DNA of 51,275 bases from a virus (IMGVR_UViG_3300010397_000016:1-51275), one strand, 5' to 3'; shown: positions 19,901-27,051, numbered from the stretch's first letter. Numbers and translations: made by a program. The notes: generated by a model not told the origin, from the sequence alone.

Positions 19901-20022
19901 GCGATCAGACAACGCCGGCTAATATTTATGATCAGACAACGGGAGGCTCAACAACCACCGCCGTGTTGACAGGTACGACTGTCACAAATGACGTTATAAG
20001 CTTCTCTTGCATCGGGTATTAA
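16975..20022 (+). CDS. Tail fibre or tailspike with a secretion signal
   Basis: A 1,015-residue protein with an AGGGGA ribosome site. Residues 1-30 are a convincing signal peptide: MRNYNRIFRS, a Leu-rich core, and cleavage after DEALA. The body is Gly/Thr/Ser/Asn-rich. The segments about residues 240-560 have the pattern of a pectate-lyase-like beta helix, as in tailspikes, starting after a DPRNYGAK motif of the type that opens such helices. The C-terminal third contains repeated beta segments and two Cys-bearing stretches typical of fibre tips. It is the last virion gene before the lysis group and probably determines host binding. Confidence 0.7.
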   Translation: MRNYNRIFRSLFLTLLLVILFTVHRDEALAWPPNVGGPYNANGGASGSSGGTSTTGANSVMLDPRNYGAKCTGAYGASGVVLFNGGGSGWNVGDKFMLQDQQLEAHMRGGANAIGRVTGVSSGAITTFVMEKPGSGYYFNALWGTPITGTGSGASFNVNGLSTPPSAPSTTLAVGGAATCSTSGSTICGGAYQVNDLFAVPNPARDGNYMVGRVTGVSGGRVTTYTILNPGGNYAIVSAVPATTITGYGKGLTINVTSTTSANGTWDDTYGITAAEAAASAQGQGAAVIMPDNCWAANLPAVSGTSLIGQLEAPNYGYGNVPSTLQPSGGPHLFIIGTPSFGIDLNNAGDFAMRGFEVRGYTGGNFGASTTWDSTACIGTFAGAGTGGLSIIQAEHMSAKSCKAGIGSPDGTGAFIFAKFFSNDWGANQVGIYGPFSDLLSAGDTIPSTGTAIWLSSSAGGLARIEHPRIEYATDYGIRLDGFGSLQASMTDVQVDRVGRCAVYGNGTQQINIEGGSLKGAGLAGTLTVTGAASGTAGVVRLTVTGFGFNPSGGSSATSGLTTGDIANVSGVGGTTEANGNQRTITVVDNTHIELQGTTFVNAYTSGGLVAVNGKDAYICLNNTSDFHSDNVGFYGYSAGTPLAAATVIDATGSTLISMDNGAANTGNGNSGGWQQAVANWHNSGNTAPANTLITIPGTNTLTAVDYGNFTTSLTLPKGTTGQEPTCNTAAAGSIRYNTTVPQTEVCSAGSWTALSSGGGTVNAGTINQVAYYAATGTTVGGDADLLFDGSNLTLGATTAATGAMTINSNGGAGLTVISSNATQAGINIDAGPGGGHKFSFFASANNPGLFGFYDTTSAAFVFGASTSTVQLGSGNTFSWNSTVNPTTAPDLAISRSAGGVLAVGTGTAGNTTGKIKTAAYMSVGTKFTASGCSNSGTVGGATAGRFTSGTTGACTVTITMGDTATAPNGWSCTASDQTTPANIYDQTTGGSTTTAVLTGTTVTNDVISFSCIGY

Positions 20023-20030
20023 ATCCTGGC

Positions 20031-20060
20031 TTGCTGAAATAATGTTGCAAGTGATATAAT
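20031..20060 (+). promoter_or_regulatory. Sigma-70-like promoter for the lysis group
   Basis: TTGCTG at 20031-20036 and TATAAT at 20055-20060 are 18 bases apart, in the gap after the last fibre gene. A 5-bp inverted repeat (CCACT with AGTGG) lies just downstream. This would allow lysis genes to be expressed separately from the virion operon. Confidence 0.5.
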
Positions 20061-20117
20061 ACCACTATATGGTTCAGTGGCTTGTATCACTGCAGCAGAA
20101 TTTTAGGAGCTTGAAAC

Positions 20118-20432
20118 ATGGGCAAACTCGTAATATCCGGCACGCTTAATCTCTTCCTCGTCTTGCTGTTGATTGTTGTATCCCTCGATATAAAGGAAAG
20201 CTATAAGATCATCGACAGCCTGAAGGCGCAGTTGGTCACTACCGGCGACAACAGCATAAAATATTATAACGAAGCGAAGAACAAGGATATCGAGCTTCAG
20301 AAATGCAAGGGCACGTACGATCCTAATAAACCGGTTACTACGGGTATAGACAGGACGGCACCCGATGACGGTGAAATCACTCCTGCAGAACCTCCTTCTT
20401 CCTCTGCGCCAATGCCAGTGCCGGGCTCATGA
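20118..20432 (+). CDS. Single-membrane-segment protein, inner-spanin candidate
   Basis: A 104-residue protein with a TAGGAG site. Residues about 7-25 form a membrane helix, followed by a charged helical stretch (residues 27-62) and a Pro/Ser-rich end. Topology with a short inside N-terminus and long periplasmic part, together with the neighbouring endolysin, suggests an i-spanin. The coiled coil is short for Rz, so this is tentative. Its stop overlaps the next start (ATGA). Confidence 0.5.
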   Translation: MGKLVISGTLNLFLVLLLIVVSLDIKESYKIIDSLKAQLVTTGDNSIKYYNEAKNKDIELQKCKGTYDPNKPVTTGIDRTAPDDGEITPAEPPSSSAPMPVPGS

Positions 20433-20620
20433 TGGAACGCTGCGCAGATTGTAAGTTCGCTTTAGCCTTCGACAATAACAAAGTCCATTGCCGGCGCTTT
20501 CCGCCAGCAACATCTTTGGTAAGGATTAATGAGGAAGGTCATGCCACTATCTCCTGCAACTTCCCTGTCATGGCAGATCATGGCTGGTGCGGAGAGTTCC
20601 AGCTCAAGGTGTTAAACTGA
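20429..20620 (+). CDS. Small Cys-rich protein, probably zinc-binding
   Basis: A 63-residue protein with five Cys: a CADC pair at 5-8, one before RRFPP, one before NFP, and one in WCGEF near the end. This pattern is common in small phage proteins of unknown role that probably bind one metal ion. It is translationally coupled on both sides: ATGA with the previous gene and TGATG with the endolysin. Confidence 0.7.
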   Translation: MMERCADCKFALAFDNNKVHCRRFPPATSLVRINEEGHATISCNFPVMADHGWCGEFQLKVLN

Positions 20621-21090
20621 TGGTTACCTCACCCAGATCAATCAATGATACTGGGCTTAACATTATCAAGAAACGTGAGAGTTGCCGCCTAATACCATAC
20701 CAGGATCAGAAGGGTATCTGGAGCGTGGGTTATGGTCATACTAAGGGAATAACTTCTACCACAAAGCCATGGACACAGCAGCAAGCCGATGCTGCTCTCA
20801 AACAGGACGTACAAGATGCGTGCGATGCTATTACCCATAACATTCGGGTGAAGCTTACCGATAACCAATTCTCAGCACTGGCCAGCCTTGTTTATAACAC
20901 TGGACCAGGTGTGCTCTACCAGACGCTGGGTGACCTGATTGATGCACAGCGGTGGCAGGCGGCCGCCGATGAATTTCTGAAGTGGGATCATGTGCGTATC
21001 AAAGGTGTTTTGGTAGAAAGCAATGGCCTGCTCGAGCGTCGGAAGGAAGAACGCGCTCTGTTTCTGACGCCGGATAATACCACCGCATAA
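20620..21090 (+). CDS. Endolysin, GH24 lysozyme (T4/P22/R21-type)
   Basis: A 156-residue muramidase that cuts the glycan strands of peptidoglycan. The start is the ATG at 20620, coupled to the previous stop as TGATG. The active-site region shows Glu20 (KKRES), Asp29 (YQDQKG) and the GYGHT signature at 37-41. The third triad position, six residues after Asp in R21-type enzymes, is Ser35 (GIWS), where Thr is usual. The C-terminal half has the normal ALASLVYNTGPG and LLERRKEER segments. No signal or SAR anchor is present, so a holin must release it. Confidence 0.93.
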   Translation: MVTSPRSINDTGLNIIKKRESCRLIPYQDQKGIWSVGYGHTKGITSTTKPWTQQQADAALKQDVQDACDAITHNIRVKLTDNQFSALASLVYNTGPGVLYQTLGDLIDAQRWQAAADEFLKWDHVRIKGVLVESNGLLERRKEERALFLTPDNTTA

Positions 21091-21101
21091 TTTTATTATG
21101 C
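21085..21101. other. Palindromic hairpin over the endolysin stop codon
   Basis: GCATAAT and ATTATGC form a 7-bp stem with a TTT loop. There is no T-run after it, so it is a weak terminator at best. Further on, at 21116-21129, lies a degenerate relative (12 of 14 bases) of the phage's ATGATTNNAATCAT element. The remainder of the 91-base gap holds the GAAGGAG ribosome site of the next gene. Confidence 0.45.
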
Positions 21102-21181
21102 AAAGTGCTTCAGGTATGATTTAATTCATGTACTCGCTGAATGCGAAGTTTCACTTTAACCATTATCCGAAGGAGAATTTT

Positions 21182-21571
21182 ATGAATGACAAAACCGATA
21201 AATCCGCTGCTGATGCTGGGGGCGATCTGAAGAACCTGACGGCTACTATTCACCAGCAGATACAGCATGCGCTGAAACTGCCGCTTCTGACTTATCTGAA
21301 GGCCATAAAGGCTAACCCAACCCTCGCAACTATCCAGGCTGGCGTGCCTGCGATTGCTGCCGAAGGTCTAGCCGCGGCACCGGCTCTGCAGAGCGAGATC
21401 ATCACTGATGTGGCTGATCTGCTTATCCAGCATCTGGAAACGCCTACTGCGGAAACCAGTGCCGTTGTTTCTGCTATGCCTGCCGCCGTTGGCGCAGACG
21501 CAGAGGATAAAGCCGCTGTGGGTAACGCCAACACTGCCGCTGCCGGCAATGCTGGCCCGGCAAAGGCATAA
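21182..21571 (+). CDS. Ala-rich protein of unknown function in the lysis group
   Basis: A 129-residue protein starting at the ATG at 21182 behind a strong GAAGGAG site. An amphipathic helical middle (residues 25-95, with repeated Leu/Ala/Ile) is flanked by polar, Ala-rich ends. No true membrane helix, Cys or known motif is seen. It lies between the endolysin and a lipase-like gene. Function is unassigned. Confidence 0.7.
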   Translation: MNDKTDKSAADAGGDLKNLTATIHQQIQHALKLPLLTYLKAIKANPTLATIQAGVPAIAAEGLAAAPALQSEIITDVADLLIQHLETPTAETSAVVSAMPAAVGADAEDKAAVGNANTAAAGNAGPAKA

Positions 21572-21695
21572 CCGCCATTGCCTGAAGCTTCTCGCCGCAT
21601 GCCTGATTTTATCTGGTTGCGGCGGGAATGCTTATTATGTACACTGTGCTACTAACATGCCTTGCATTGTTCATGTGTCCATATCATTAAATTGA
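21549..21695 (+). CDS. Small lipoprotein candidate, possible outer spanin
   Basis: A 48-residue reading frame overlapping the end of the previous gene. Its N-terminal part has basic residues, then a hydrophobic core ending LILSGC, a good lipobox, followed by a 25-residue mature tail. Small outer-membrane lipoproteins of this build act as o-spanins in phage lysis groups. The ribosome site is weak and the mature part lacks the Pro-richness of Rz1, so the call is tentative. Confidence 0.45.
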   Translation: MLARQRHNRHCLKLLAACLILSGCGGNAYYVHCATNMPCIVHVSISLN

Positions 21696-21702
21696 GGCTA
21701 CC

Positions 21703-22365
21703 ATGGGACTGACCGACCTCGATTGTGCAATCCTCCTCCAGCAGCAGTATGATGGCGCGCTGGGTATCTTCGATAAACAATATAGCATCCGTGGCGTTGA
21801 CTTCGCAGTGAAGACGTATAAGGACTGCGTGGTCTTTGCGTTCGAGGGAAGCCATAATCTTGCCGACTGGCTGAGCAACTTTGAAGCCGCCATGATCCGG
21901 CCGGCGAAGTTCGGCGGCGTAGAGCTCGGCTTCTATACCGGTATTCCAGAATGCTCAGAAGTGGCCAAGGAATGGCTAGAGCCTGGCAAGAAGGTCTGGT
22001 GCATAGGACATAGCCGCGGTGCTGCCCATGCGCATATATTTGCCCGAGCGCTTATTATAGATGGCGTCCCGGGTCCGGACGTACACCGTGTGGTCTTCGG
22101 CTCCCCAAATCCGGGTGACACTATCTTCGCCGCCGGGCTGGTTGAAAGTCCGGTTCGGTCATATCGCAATTATCGCAATATACTCGAGCAGGATTTTGTC
22201 TGTGCAGTGCCGGAGCCGCTGCCGGTGGTTGCTCCTTATTGCCACCCGGGCGAACGTATCATCATCGATGTGCCAGGGCCACTCAGCGATCCGTGGGGAC
22301 CGCTGCGGCGCCACCATCTATACCTCTATCATAACTACCTTGTCAGGGAGAAAGACAATGGCTAA
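21703..22365 (+). CDS. Class 3 lipase-like alpha/beta hydrolase
   Basis: A 220-residue protein with a FEGSHNLADWLSNF segment (residues 47-60) of the type that forms the oxyanion-hole region of class 3 lipases. A nucleophile elbow GHSRG has Ser104, and candidate His residues lie near 207-214 (RRHHLYLYH). No signal peptide is present. It sits between the endolysin and a holin-like gene, so a role in attacking lipids at lysis is possible. Substrate is unknown. Confidence 0.78.
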   Translation: MGLTDLDCAILLQQQYDGALGIFDKQYSIRGVDFAVKTYKDCVVFAFEGSHNLADWLSNFEAAMIRPAKFGGVELGFYTGIPECSEVAKEWLEPGKKVWCIGHSRGAAHAHIFARALIIDGVPGPDVHRVVFGSPNPGDTIFAAGLVESPVRSYRNYRNILEQDFVCAVPEPLPVVAPYCHPGERIIIDVPGPLSDPWGPLRRHHLYLYHNYLVREKDNG

Positions 22366-22624
22366 CGACACTCCGAGCCCGTTTAAGCCGCATAACAATA
22401 TGACCACGGGCGGAGCGGTAGGAGTGATTGTTTATTGTGCGCTGAAGGTGATGATTGCCTATGGAGCACGGATTGATGACGAAGTGCTGCATGAGTTACC
22501 ATTTGCCGTGGCCTATCTGGCGGCTTATCTTCATGACTGTGTGGTGGCGCATGTTAACCCACAGACGCCGCAGAATGTGCAGTCATCGCAAAGCGGATTA
22601 CCTGGTCCCGGAAACTCTATATAA
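22358..22624 (+). CDS. Holin candidate
   Basis: An 88-residue protein whose ATG lies inside the end of the lipase gene, behind a CAGGGAG site. Residues about 16-35 and 46-66 form two hydrophobic segments separated by a short acidic turn, with a polar C-terminal tail. The NNMTTGGAVGVIVYCAL opening resembles holins of many Gram-negative phages. It is the last gene of the rightward late operon and meets the leftward operon head-on, overlapping its last gene by 27 bases. Confidence 0.65.
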   Translation: MANDTPSPFKPHNNMTTGGAVGVIVYCALKVMIAYGARIDDEVLHELPFAVAYLAAYLHDCVVAHVNPQTPQNVQSSQSGLPGPGNSI

Positions 22625-22954
22625 ACCAGTCAAATTGTGATCGTAAGGTGCCCAATGCCATAATGGCGTGCCAGGAACAAAGTATATAACCATGCTGCGG
22701 GTACAATAGTGCACTGTTCCCTTGGATAAATCGTATCTATCATAAGTGGCAAAGTCTATACAATCCCAGCCTTTTTCTTCTCCTTTACTCCACATTTTGT
22801 CTGGAGAACTTACTAATTTTGTTGGCCCTTCTTCCATATTTTGTAAGGTAGGGCGGGAAGAAATAAGACGTGAATTACATTCATCATAAGTGGGATGAAG
22901 AAGGCCGAGCGCCATACATATTTTTAGGCCCGCAGCAGTTAAAGCAAAATTCAT
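22598..22954 (-). CDS. Unknown protein at the end of the leftward operon
   Basis: A 118-residue protein with a very good GAGGAGG ribosome site. The N-terminus is mildly hydrophobic (residues 2-18), perhaps a weak signal or membrane anchor. The remainder has four Cys and many Trp, Tyr and His residues, suggesting a folded extracytoplasmic domain. No family is recognised. It overlaps the holin candidate tail to tail. Confidence 0.65.
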   Translation of the reverse strand: MNFALTAAGLKICMALGLLHPTYDECNSRLISSRPTLQNMEEGPTKLVSSPDKMWSKGEEKGWDCIDFATYDRYDLSKGTVHYCTRSMVIYFVPGTPLWHWAPYDHNLTGLYRVSGTR

Positions 22955-22990
22955 AAAACCTCCTCAGATTTTTATTAAAGTAAATAGCTG

Positions 22991-23281
22991 TTAATTGCTG
23001 ATTTGAAAACCATTGTTATCTAGATCAACTTGTGATCCTTTTCCAACATCTATGAGGTAACTTCTATTTTCATCACAATCTATGCCTTTGATATACTTTC
23101 CATCACAACGAGCACCGTGCTTATCATCATAATGAAACTTGATGCATCCCTTGCTTTCGAAGCATTTATTGTCGATCTTTATTTGGGTTGTATCGTAATG
23201 ACCATTTGTACTTATATGTTCTTCGGCTCTTATTGCAGTGGCCATAAATATGGTGATCAGAATTATTAATTTTACCATCAT
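22991..23281 (-). CDS. Small secreted Cys-containing protein
   Basis: A 96-residue protein with a clear signal peptide (residues 1-19, hydrophobic, cleavage after AIRA). The mature part has four Cys that could form two disulfides, and many Asp, Lys and Gly residues. A GAGAAAGG site precedes the tandem ATGs. Exported proteins made early by a phage may alter the cell envelope, for example in superinfection exclusion; that is conjecture. Confidence 0.65.
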   Translation of the reverse strand: MMVKLIILITIFMATAIRAEEHISTNGHYDTTQIKIDNKCFESKGCIKFHYDDKHGARCDGKYIKGIDCDENRSYLIDVGKGSQVDLDNNGFQISN

Positions 23282-23304
23282 GCTATTGCCTTTCTCTGAT
23301 TTAA

Positions 23305-23415
23305 TTATTTAGCAAGCCTACTAGCGATTAAAGCTAGATCGAAATGCATAAATATCATTATTACGGCTATATAAACTAATGCACATATTATAAATCCCGC
23401 TTGTTTTTCTGTCAT
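23305..23415 (-). CDS. 36-residue membrane peptide
   Basis: A reading frame with a strong GGAGGAG site and an ATG overlapping the previous stop (ATGA). Residues 6-30 form one membrane helix. It is the last of four tightly coupled small genes. Function unknown. Confidence 0.55.
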   Translation of the reverse strand: MTEKQAGFIICALVYIAVIMIFMHFDLALIASRLAK

Positions 23416-23555
23416 GCTATAGCCCTCCTCCGGCTCAGCCATTTGTTAATTTCGGAGTGATTGATATTCGGCAACGGTAATGTTTTGAAGATATTCTCTA
23501 CTGTCTCCCTACAATGACCGCATGCCCATGAAGAATATTCAACATGATCGCGCAT
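23412..23555 (-). CDS. 47-residue protein with a CGHC motif
   Basis: A small frame whose ATG shares a base with the previous stop (TGATG) and whose stop overlaps the next ATG. It carries CGHC at residues 12-15 and a basic end (SRRRAIA). Coupling on both sides supports real translation. Function unknown. Confidence 0.5.
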   Translation of the reverse strand: MRDHVEYSSWACGHCRETVENIFKTLPLPNINHSEINKWLSRRRAIA

Positions 23556-23740
23556 CACATGGTGATAGCTTCGAGTTTTGCAATATTGTGCAGGATAGCC
23601 TGTTTTATTAATTCCAGCTTCCAGTCGTAGATAGCGAATTTCGGGGAATAGAAGCTACTGCCATCTTCCTTTGGTGCGCGCACCCAGGAATTCAGATGAT
23701 CGATCGCATCATAGGCTTCTATGGGATACAGGTCAGCCAT
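23555..23740 (-). CDS. 61-residue protein of unknown function
   Basis: A small, mostly helical protein with no Cys and several aromatic residues in its middle. The start overlaps the end of the previous micro-gene (ATGGCTGA), and the stop overlaps the next start (TGATG). No family recognised. Confidence 0.55.
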   Translation of the reverse strand: MADLYPIEAYDAIDHLNSWVRAPKEDGSSFYSPKFAIYDWKLELIKQAILHNIAKLEAITM

Positions 23741-23825
23741 GACTGATACTCCACATCCATCCGGCCGCCATAATTACGGTGGCAACAAATATTCCTAATA
23801 GAAAACCTTCTGAAAAATTACTCAT
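23733..23825 (-). CDS. 30-residue membrane peptide
   Basis: A tiny frame starting inside the last codons of the 472-residue gene and ending inside the start of the next. Residues 5-24 form one hydrophobic helix. The nested overlaps argue for translational coupling; its size keeps confidence moderate. Confidence 0.45.
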   Translation of the reverse strand: MSNFSEGFLLGIFVATVIMAAGWMWSISHG

Positions 23826-25236
23826 GGCTACCATCTTCTATTTGGGTTAAGGCCTGCCTAGCATCCTTTGCCCAACCATCTAGTTGGTCTGCTGCGGCGA
23901 TCATGTTATTAAGCCTTACCGGTTCGCTGCAATGATCTTCAAGTTCCACGATTGCTTCGCGCCAGCCACCCTTTAATTCAAGGCCGCGCTTTATAACTCC
24001 CGCTAACAATTTCGTATGATCAACGGATTCCCGCTTCAGATAAGGACGAAGAATTTCAATGATGGTACGAAACAATACGTCTCTATTCATAAGCCCCGCT
24101 TGTCTATTAAGACTATGTTCTTTTTCGGCTTCATGAAAAGCATTGCAATTTAGAGCGCGGACAAGTTCGTCATCAATGGCCGTAGACTTCTGATTGGTAG
24201 AATTTAATATTTTATTTCTAGCTTCCTGTGGATCCCAACGTTCATGACACAAAGGACAAATCCTATCTTTATCTGCGTCTTCACCATATTCCCGCATCGT
24301 TTTAGCATTTTCATATGCGCCTATAAGCTCAGAAGCAGCAATTTGTGATATTCCAAATTCAGGCAACTTATCGACTATTTTTACAAAAGCGTTAAAATCA
24401 AACTTATTCTCTGCAACCTCACTTGGGAACATCTTATCGGTGATTTCGCAACCAACCATGTGACCAGCTTTCCATCCTTTTTCAAATACAACGTATGTTC
24501 TTTGCTGTGCTGTATTAATATATTCGCCATCTTTATATTTTGCGTAGTCTCCATTCCAATCATTATAAGCAGTCTCGAATGCTTTCTGTATCAATGTATC
24601 GGTGGCGGGGGATGGCCGTAAAGCACTGGCCGAGGTTGCTGAGCCGGTTGTTCCAGTGCACTCCTCATCCTTACGGGTAGAGGCATCCCCCATAGCTGCG
24701 ATGGCATAATCAAGGCCATCTATTTTCCCCAGTGCATATTCCCGAGGTGTGTATTTCGCTAATGCGAGTTTCTTCTCTGCTTCAAGTTTATCGATAATGC
24801 GGCAAATCGGCGGTGCATCCATTTGTGCCAGGCGCTCGATAGCTTTTCTTTCTTTTCGCTTTGAGAAGTGACCTGTGGCGAATGCTCCTATATTCGCATC
24901 GTAGCCGCCGATATAACCATCAATTACTTTGCCATCAAGAAGATGTGCAGCAACATCAGGATGTAATGTGAAACAGCCAATTTCCCGACCATTATAAATT
25001 ATTGATATTTTTAGTTCGTCGCGGGGGCATGTATGCGGTCCACCCCGGAGAGATAGGCCACAATCAGAACAGGTGCGTGGATCATTCCGTTCAGCGATAT
25101 TTTCACCCGGAATAACGTCTTCCGGTACTATTACCTTCATCACGGACTTGGTCAGCATTTCTACAAATTCATCTGAATTATGCTGCATGTGATAGTGGAG
25201 TGCCCATTTTATCTTCTCGAATATAGTGTTGCTCAT
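23818..25236 (-). CDS. 472-residue protein with Cys-pair motifs
   Basis: A large early protein with an excellent GAGGAGG site. It has CSDCG and HTC (Cys 56, 59, 70) and later CPLCHERW (around residue 333), which look like metal-binding knuckles. The middle contains a Tyr/Trp-rich helical stretch (around residues 215-260) of the type seen in Ea22-like phage proteins. Three Ser/Thr/Ala-rich linkers suggest a modular build. No catalytic motif is recognised. It could be an early takeover protein. Confidence 0.7.
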   Translation of the reverse strand: MSNTIFEKIKWALHYHMQHNSDEFVEMLTKSVMKVIVPEDVIPGENIAERNDPRTCSDCGLSLRGGPHTCPRDELKISIIYNGREIGCFTLHPDVAAHLLDGKVIDGYIGGYDANIGAFATGHFSKRKERKAIERLAQMDAPPICRIIDKLEAEKKLALAKYTPREYALGKIDGLDYAIAAMGDASTRKDEECTGTTGSATSASALRPSPATDTLIQKAFETAYNDWNGDYAKYKDGEYINTAQQRTYVVFEKGWKAGHMVGCEITDKMFPSEVAENKFDFNAFVKIVDKLPEFGISQIAASELIGAYENAKTMREYGEDADKDRICPLCHERWDPQEARNKILNSTNQKSTAIDDELVRALNCNAFHEAEKEHSLNRQAGLMNRDVLFRTIIEILRPYLKRESVDHTKLLAGVIKRGLELKGGWREAIVELEDHCSEPVRLNNMIAAADQLDGWAKDARQALTQIEDGSHE

Positions 25237-25257
25237 ATGTCCTCCTCGTTAATTATT

Positions 25258-25320
25258 TTATGAATGACTGGCAAGTTTGGCAGCAATCTCTTTCTGTACA
25301 TTTTCGGTCATGGTTGTCAT
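25258..25320 (-). CDS. 20-residue coupled micro-ORF
   Basis: Its ATG overlaps the previous stop as ATGA, and it reads through an amphipathic helix to a stop before the next ribosome site. Position in a coupled chain is the only support. It may be a leader rather than a functional peptide. Confidence 0.3.
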   Translation of the reverse strand: MTTMTENVQKEIAAKLASHS

Positions 25321-25538
25321 ACCCTCTGGTATATTTTTCCGTCGATTTCCTCGAAAGAAGGGAAAGTGCTTTTTATCTTTTCCCCGATTTTAATCAGCGC
25401 TTCATCCAAGGCATTTTCCATCGTAGTTTTGGTATCTAACTGGTGCAGATTTGTATCATTCAAATCCTCACTTTTTAACGAATAGAATAGAGACTGTTTT
25501 TTGCGGTTACAGATTATATGTATCTTAAATTTCGTCAT
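25317..25538 (-). CDS. Small unknown protein, 73 residues
   Basis: The start is taken at the ATG at 25538 because it overlaps the upstream stop (ATGA). The protein is charged, with a beta-like N-terminal half containing one Cys and a C-terminal amphipathic helix. No family recognised. Confidence 0.55.
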   Translation of the reverse strand: MTKFKIHIICNRKKQSLFYSLKSEDLNDTNLHQLDTKTTMENALDEALIKIGEKIKSTFPSFEEIDGKIYQRV

Positions 25539-25738
25539 GGCTTCTTCCACCAGTATTGTTTGGTGCTATCTATAGAAATGTTCTTTATAAAAAATCCTGG
25601 AAGTAGGAAGAAAATAATTACGAACCAGAAAAGGAATGCACAGGATTGACAATGGTTACGTTGCTCAAGAATGACAAATTCCACCGCCACTCCAACTATG
25701 CCCATGGAAGCATAGAATATTAAAAAGTCCCAGATCAT
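25535..25738 (-). CDS. Two-helix membrane protein, 67 residues
   Basis: Two hydrophobic segments (about residues 3-22 and 35-51) flank a short polar loop with two Cys. The ATG at 25738 is preferred because AAGGAG lies eight bases upstream and it forms TGATG with the preceding stop; an ATG six bases earlier is too close to that site. Function unknown. Confidence 0.6.
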   Translation of the reverse strand: MIWDFLIFYASMGIVGVAVEFVILEQRNHCQSCAFLFWFVIIFFLLPGFFIKNISIDSTKQYWWKKP

Positions 25739-26190
25739 CAACATGTCTCCTTCAGTGAGTGTTTCCGGATGAAGTCTTCGCTCGGGTGCCAGGTCTCTTC
25801 CCGGTCATGGAAGTTGGTGCCAGTCAGCTTCTGTTTCCATCCCCAGCGCTTCATGGTATCGCGCATTTCGTGCACCGGAGTGACGATTACCGGTACCATG
25901 CCGGCCTGGATGATGGCGGTTATCAGTCGACGGAAGGCACCATTGCCGGGGCGCTTGGCATAGATCGCCACTATGCGTATTTCCTTGCCCTTCTGGGTGA
26001 TGACAATGTCATTCGGCCAGTCAGCTGCCGGCAACCATGGCACACTGCCTGTCTCGACTATCTCGAAGCCCCGTTCCTTCTCACACTGCAGCAGCATGTT
26101 GTATGGTCCAAGTTCGAATACCTGTTCGAGGATAGTAAGCAGTTCGATACCAGTGGGCATGTTCGTTTTCCTTTGGCTTAGTATTTTCAT
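25738..26190 (-). CDS. Conserved-looking phage protein, possible GNAT-like fold
   Basis: A 150-residue protein following the C5 methyltransferase by 12 bases. Residues about 85-125 (RPGNGAFRRLITAI, then a VPVIVTP strand and a MKRWGWKQK segment) recall the end of GNAT acetyltransferases, but no acyl-CoA loop is sure. A second ATG at 26160 also has an AAAGGA site. It might be a partner of the short methyltransferase before it; that is speculation. Confidence 0.5.
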   Translation of the reverse strand: MKILSQRKTNMPTGIELLTILEQVFELGPYNMLLQCEKERGFEIVETGSVPWLPAADWPNDIVITQKGKEIRIVAIYAKRPGNGAFRRLITAIIQAGMVPVIVTPVHEMRDTMKRWGWKQKLTGTNFHDREETWHPSEDFIRKHSLKETC

Positions 26191-26202
26191 TATATTCTTT
26201 CC

Positions 26203-27051
26203 TCAAAATGACATTGCAAGCTGATCTTTGTCACAAGCTGCCGTCGGCAATTCTTTCTTTTCCTTCACCGGATTATTCCTCTTATCAACAGCATGATGGC
26301 GCACTACGCCAAGATTGCCATGCTGGGAATTTATGGTTCTTCTGAAGGCTTCAACTGTAGAGAAGCCACCGCCTTCCAGTATGGTAGCAAACTGATCGAT
26401 AACCGGTATTCCTTCTGGCGTTACCATGGTGGCAATGCCTGGGACATTCTCAAATACCATCGTCTTCGGCGCTATTTCCACGATCATACGGGCAAAATCA
26501 AATACCAGACTATTCCTCGGGTCCATGACATTTCTACGTCCAGCATGACTATAGCCCTGGCACGGCGGTCCTCCCATTACACAACCAACCTCTCCCCTAT
26601 CAAGGCCGATGGTATCGAGGATATATTTGCCGGTCATTTTCCTTATGTCGCCAAAGAAGAAATGCTTTACGCCAGGAATATTTGATGGCTGGTGGCTAAT
26701 CCAGCCGGTGCCAGCCATCGGCGGTGGCGAAAGGTCATTTTTTTTCTTCTTGGTATATTGCTTGGTGAGATACTCTTCCATGCGTTTTTCTTCCTCTTCA
26801 TCAGGAAAATGCATCTGGACGTCGTTATAACGTGAGAGATTACACATATATGTTATTGCCGCTTCAGGCGCGTATTCAACTGCTGCAATAACATTCCAAC
26901 CAGCATTGATGTAGCCGAGGCTGAAGCCGCCACATCCCGCAAATAAATCAATGGCTATGGGCAGCGGTTTGTACATATCCGCTATAACGTAATCAGGCAG
27001 GATAAGGCCTGATGGCGCCTGAATATATTCTCTTTCTAAATTTGTGCTCAT
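26203..27051 (-). CDS. DNA C5-cytosine methyltransferase, short form
   Basis: A 282-residue enzyme that moves a methyl group from S-adenosylmethionine to cytosine C5. Motif I is [12 protein letters not shown] (35-46); motif IV is GGPPCQGYS with catalytic Cys164; motif VI is ENVPG (201-205). The usual motif VIII (QxRxR), the target-recognition region and motifs IX-X are not seen; the frame ends after a basic stretch. Typical enzymes have 320-400 residues. It may be a short phage subfamily, one half of a split enzyme, or truncated. No cognate nuclease is nearby, so it is an orphan that probably protects phage DNA. Confidence 0.85.
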   Translation of the reverse strand: MSTNLEREYIQAPSGLILPDYVIADMYKPLPIAIDLFAGCGGFSLGYINAGWNVIAAVEYAPEAAITYMCNLSRYNDVQMHFPDEEEEKRMEEYLTKQYTKKKKNDLSPPPMAGTGWISHQPSNIPGVKHFFFGDIRKMTGKYILDTIGLDRGEVGCVMGGPPCQGYSHAGRRNVMDPRNSLVFDFARMIVEIAPKTMVFENVPGIATMVTPEGIPVIDQFATILEGGGFSTVEAFRRTINSQHGNLGVVRHHAVDKRNNPVKEKKELPTAACDKDQLAMSF

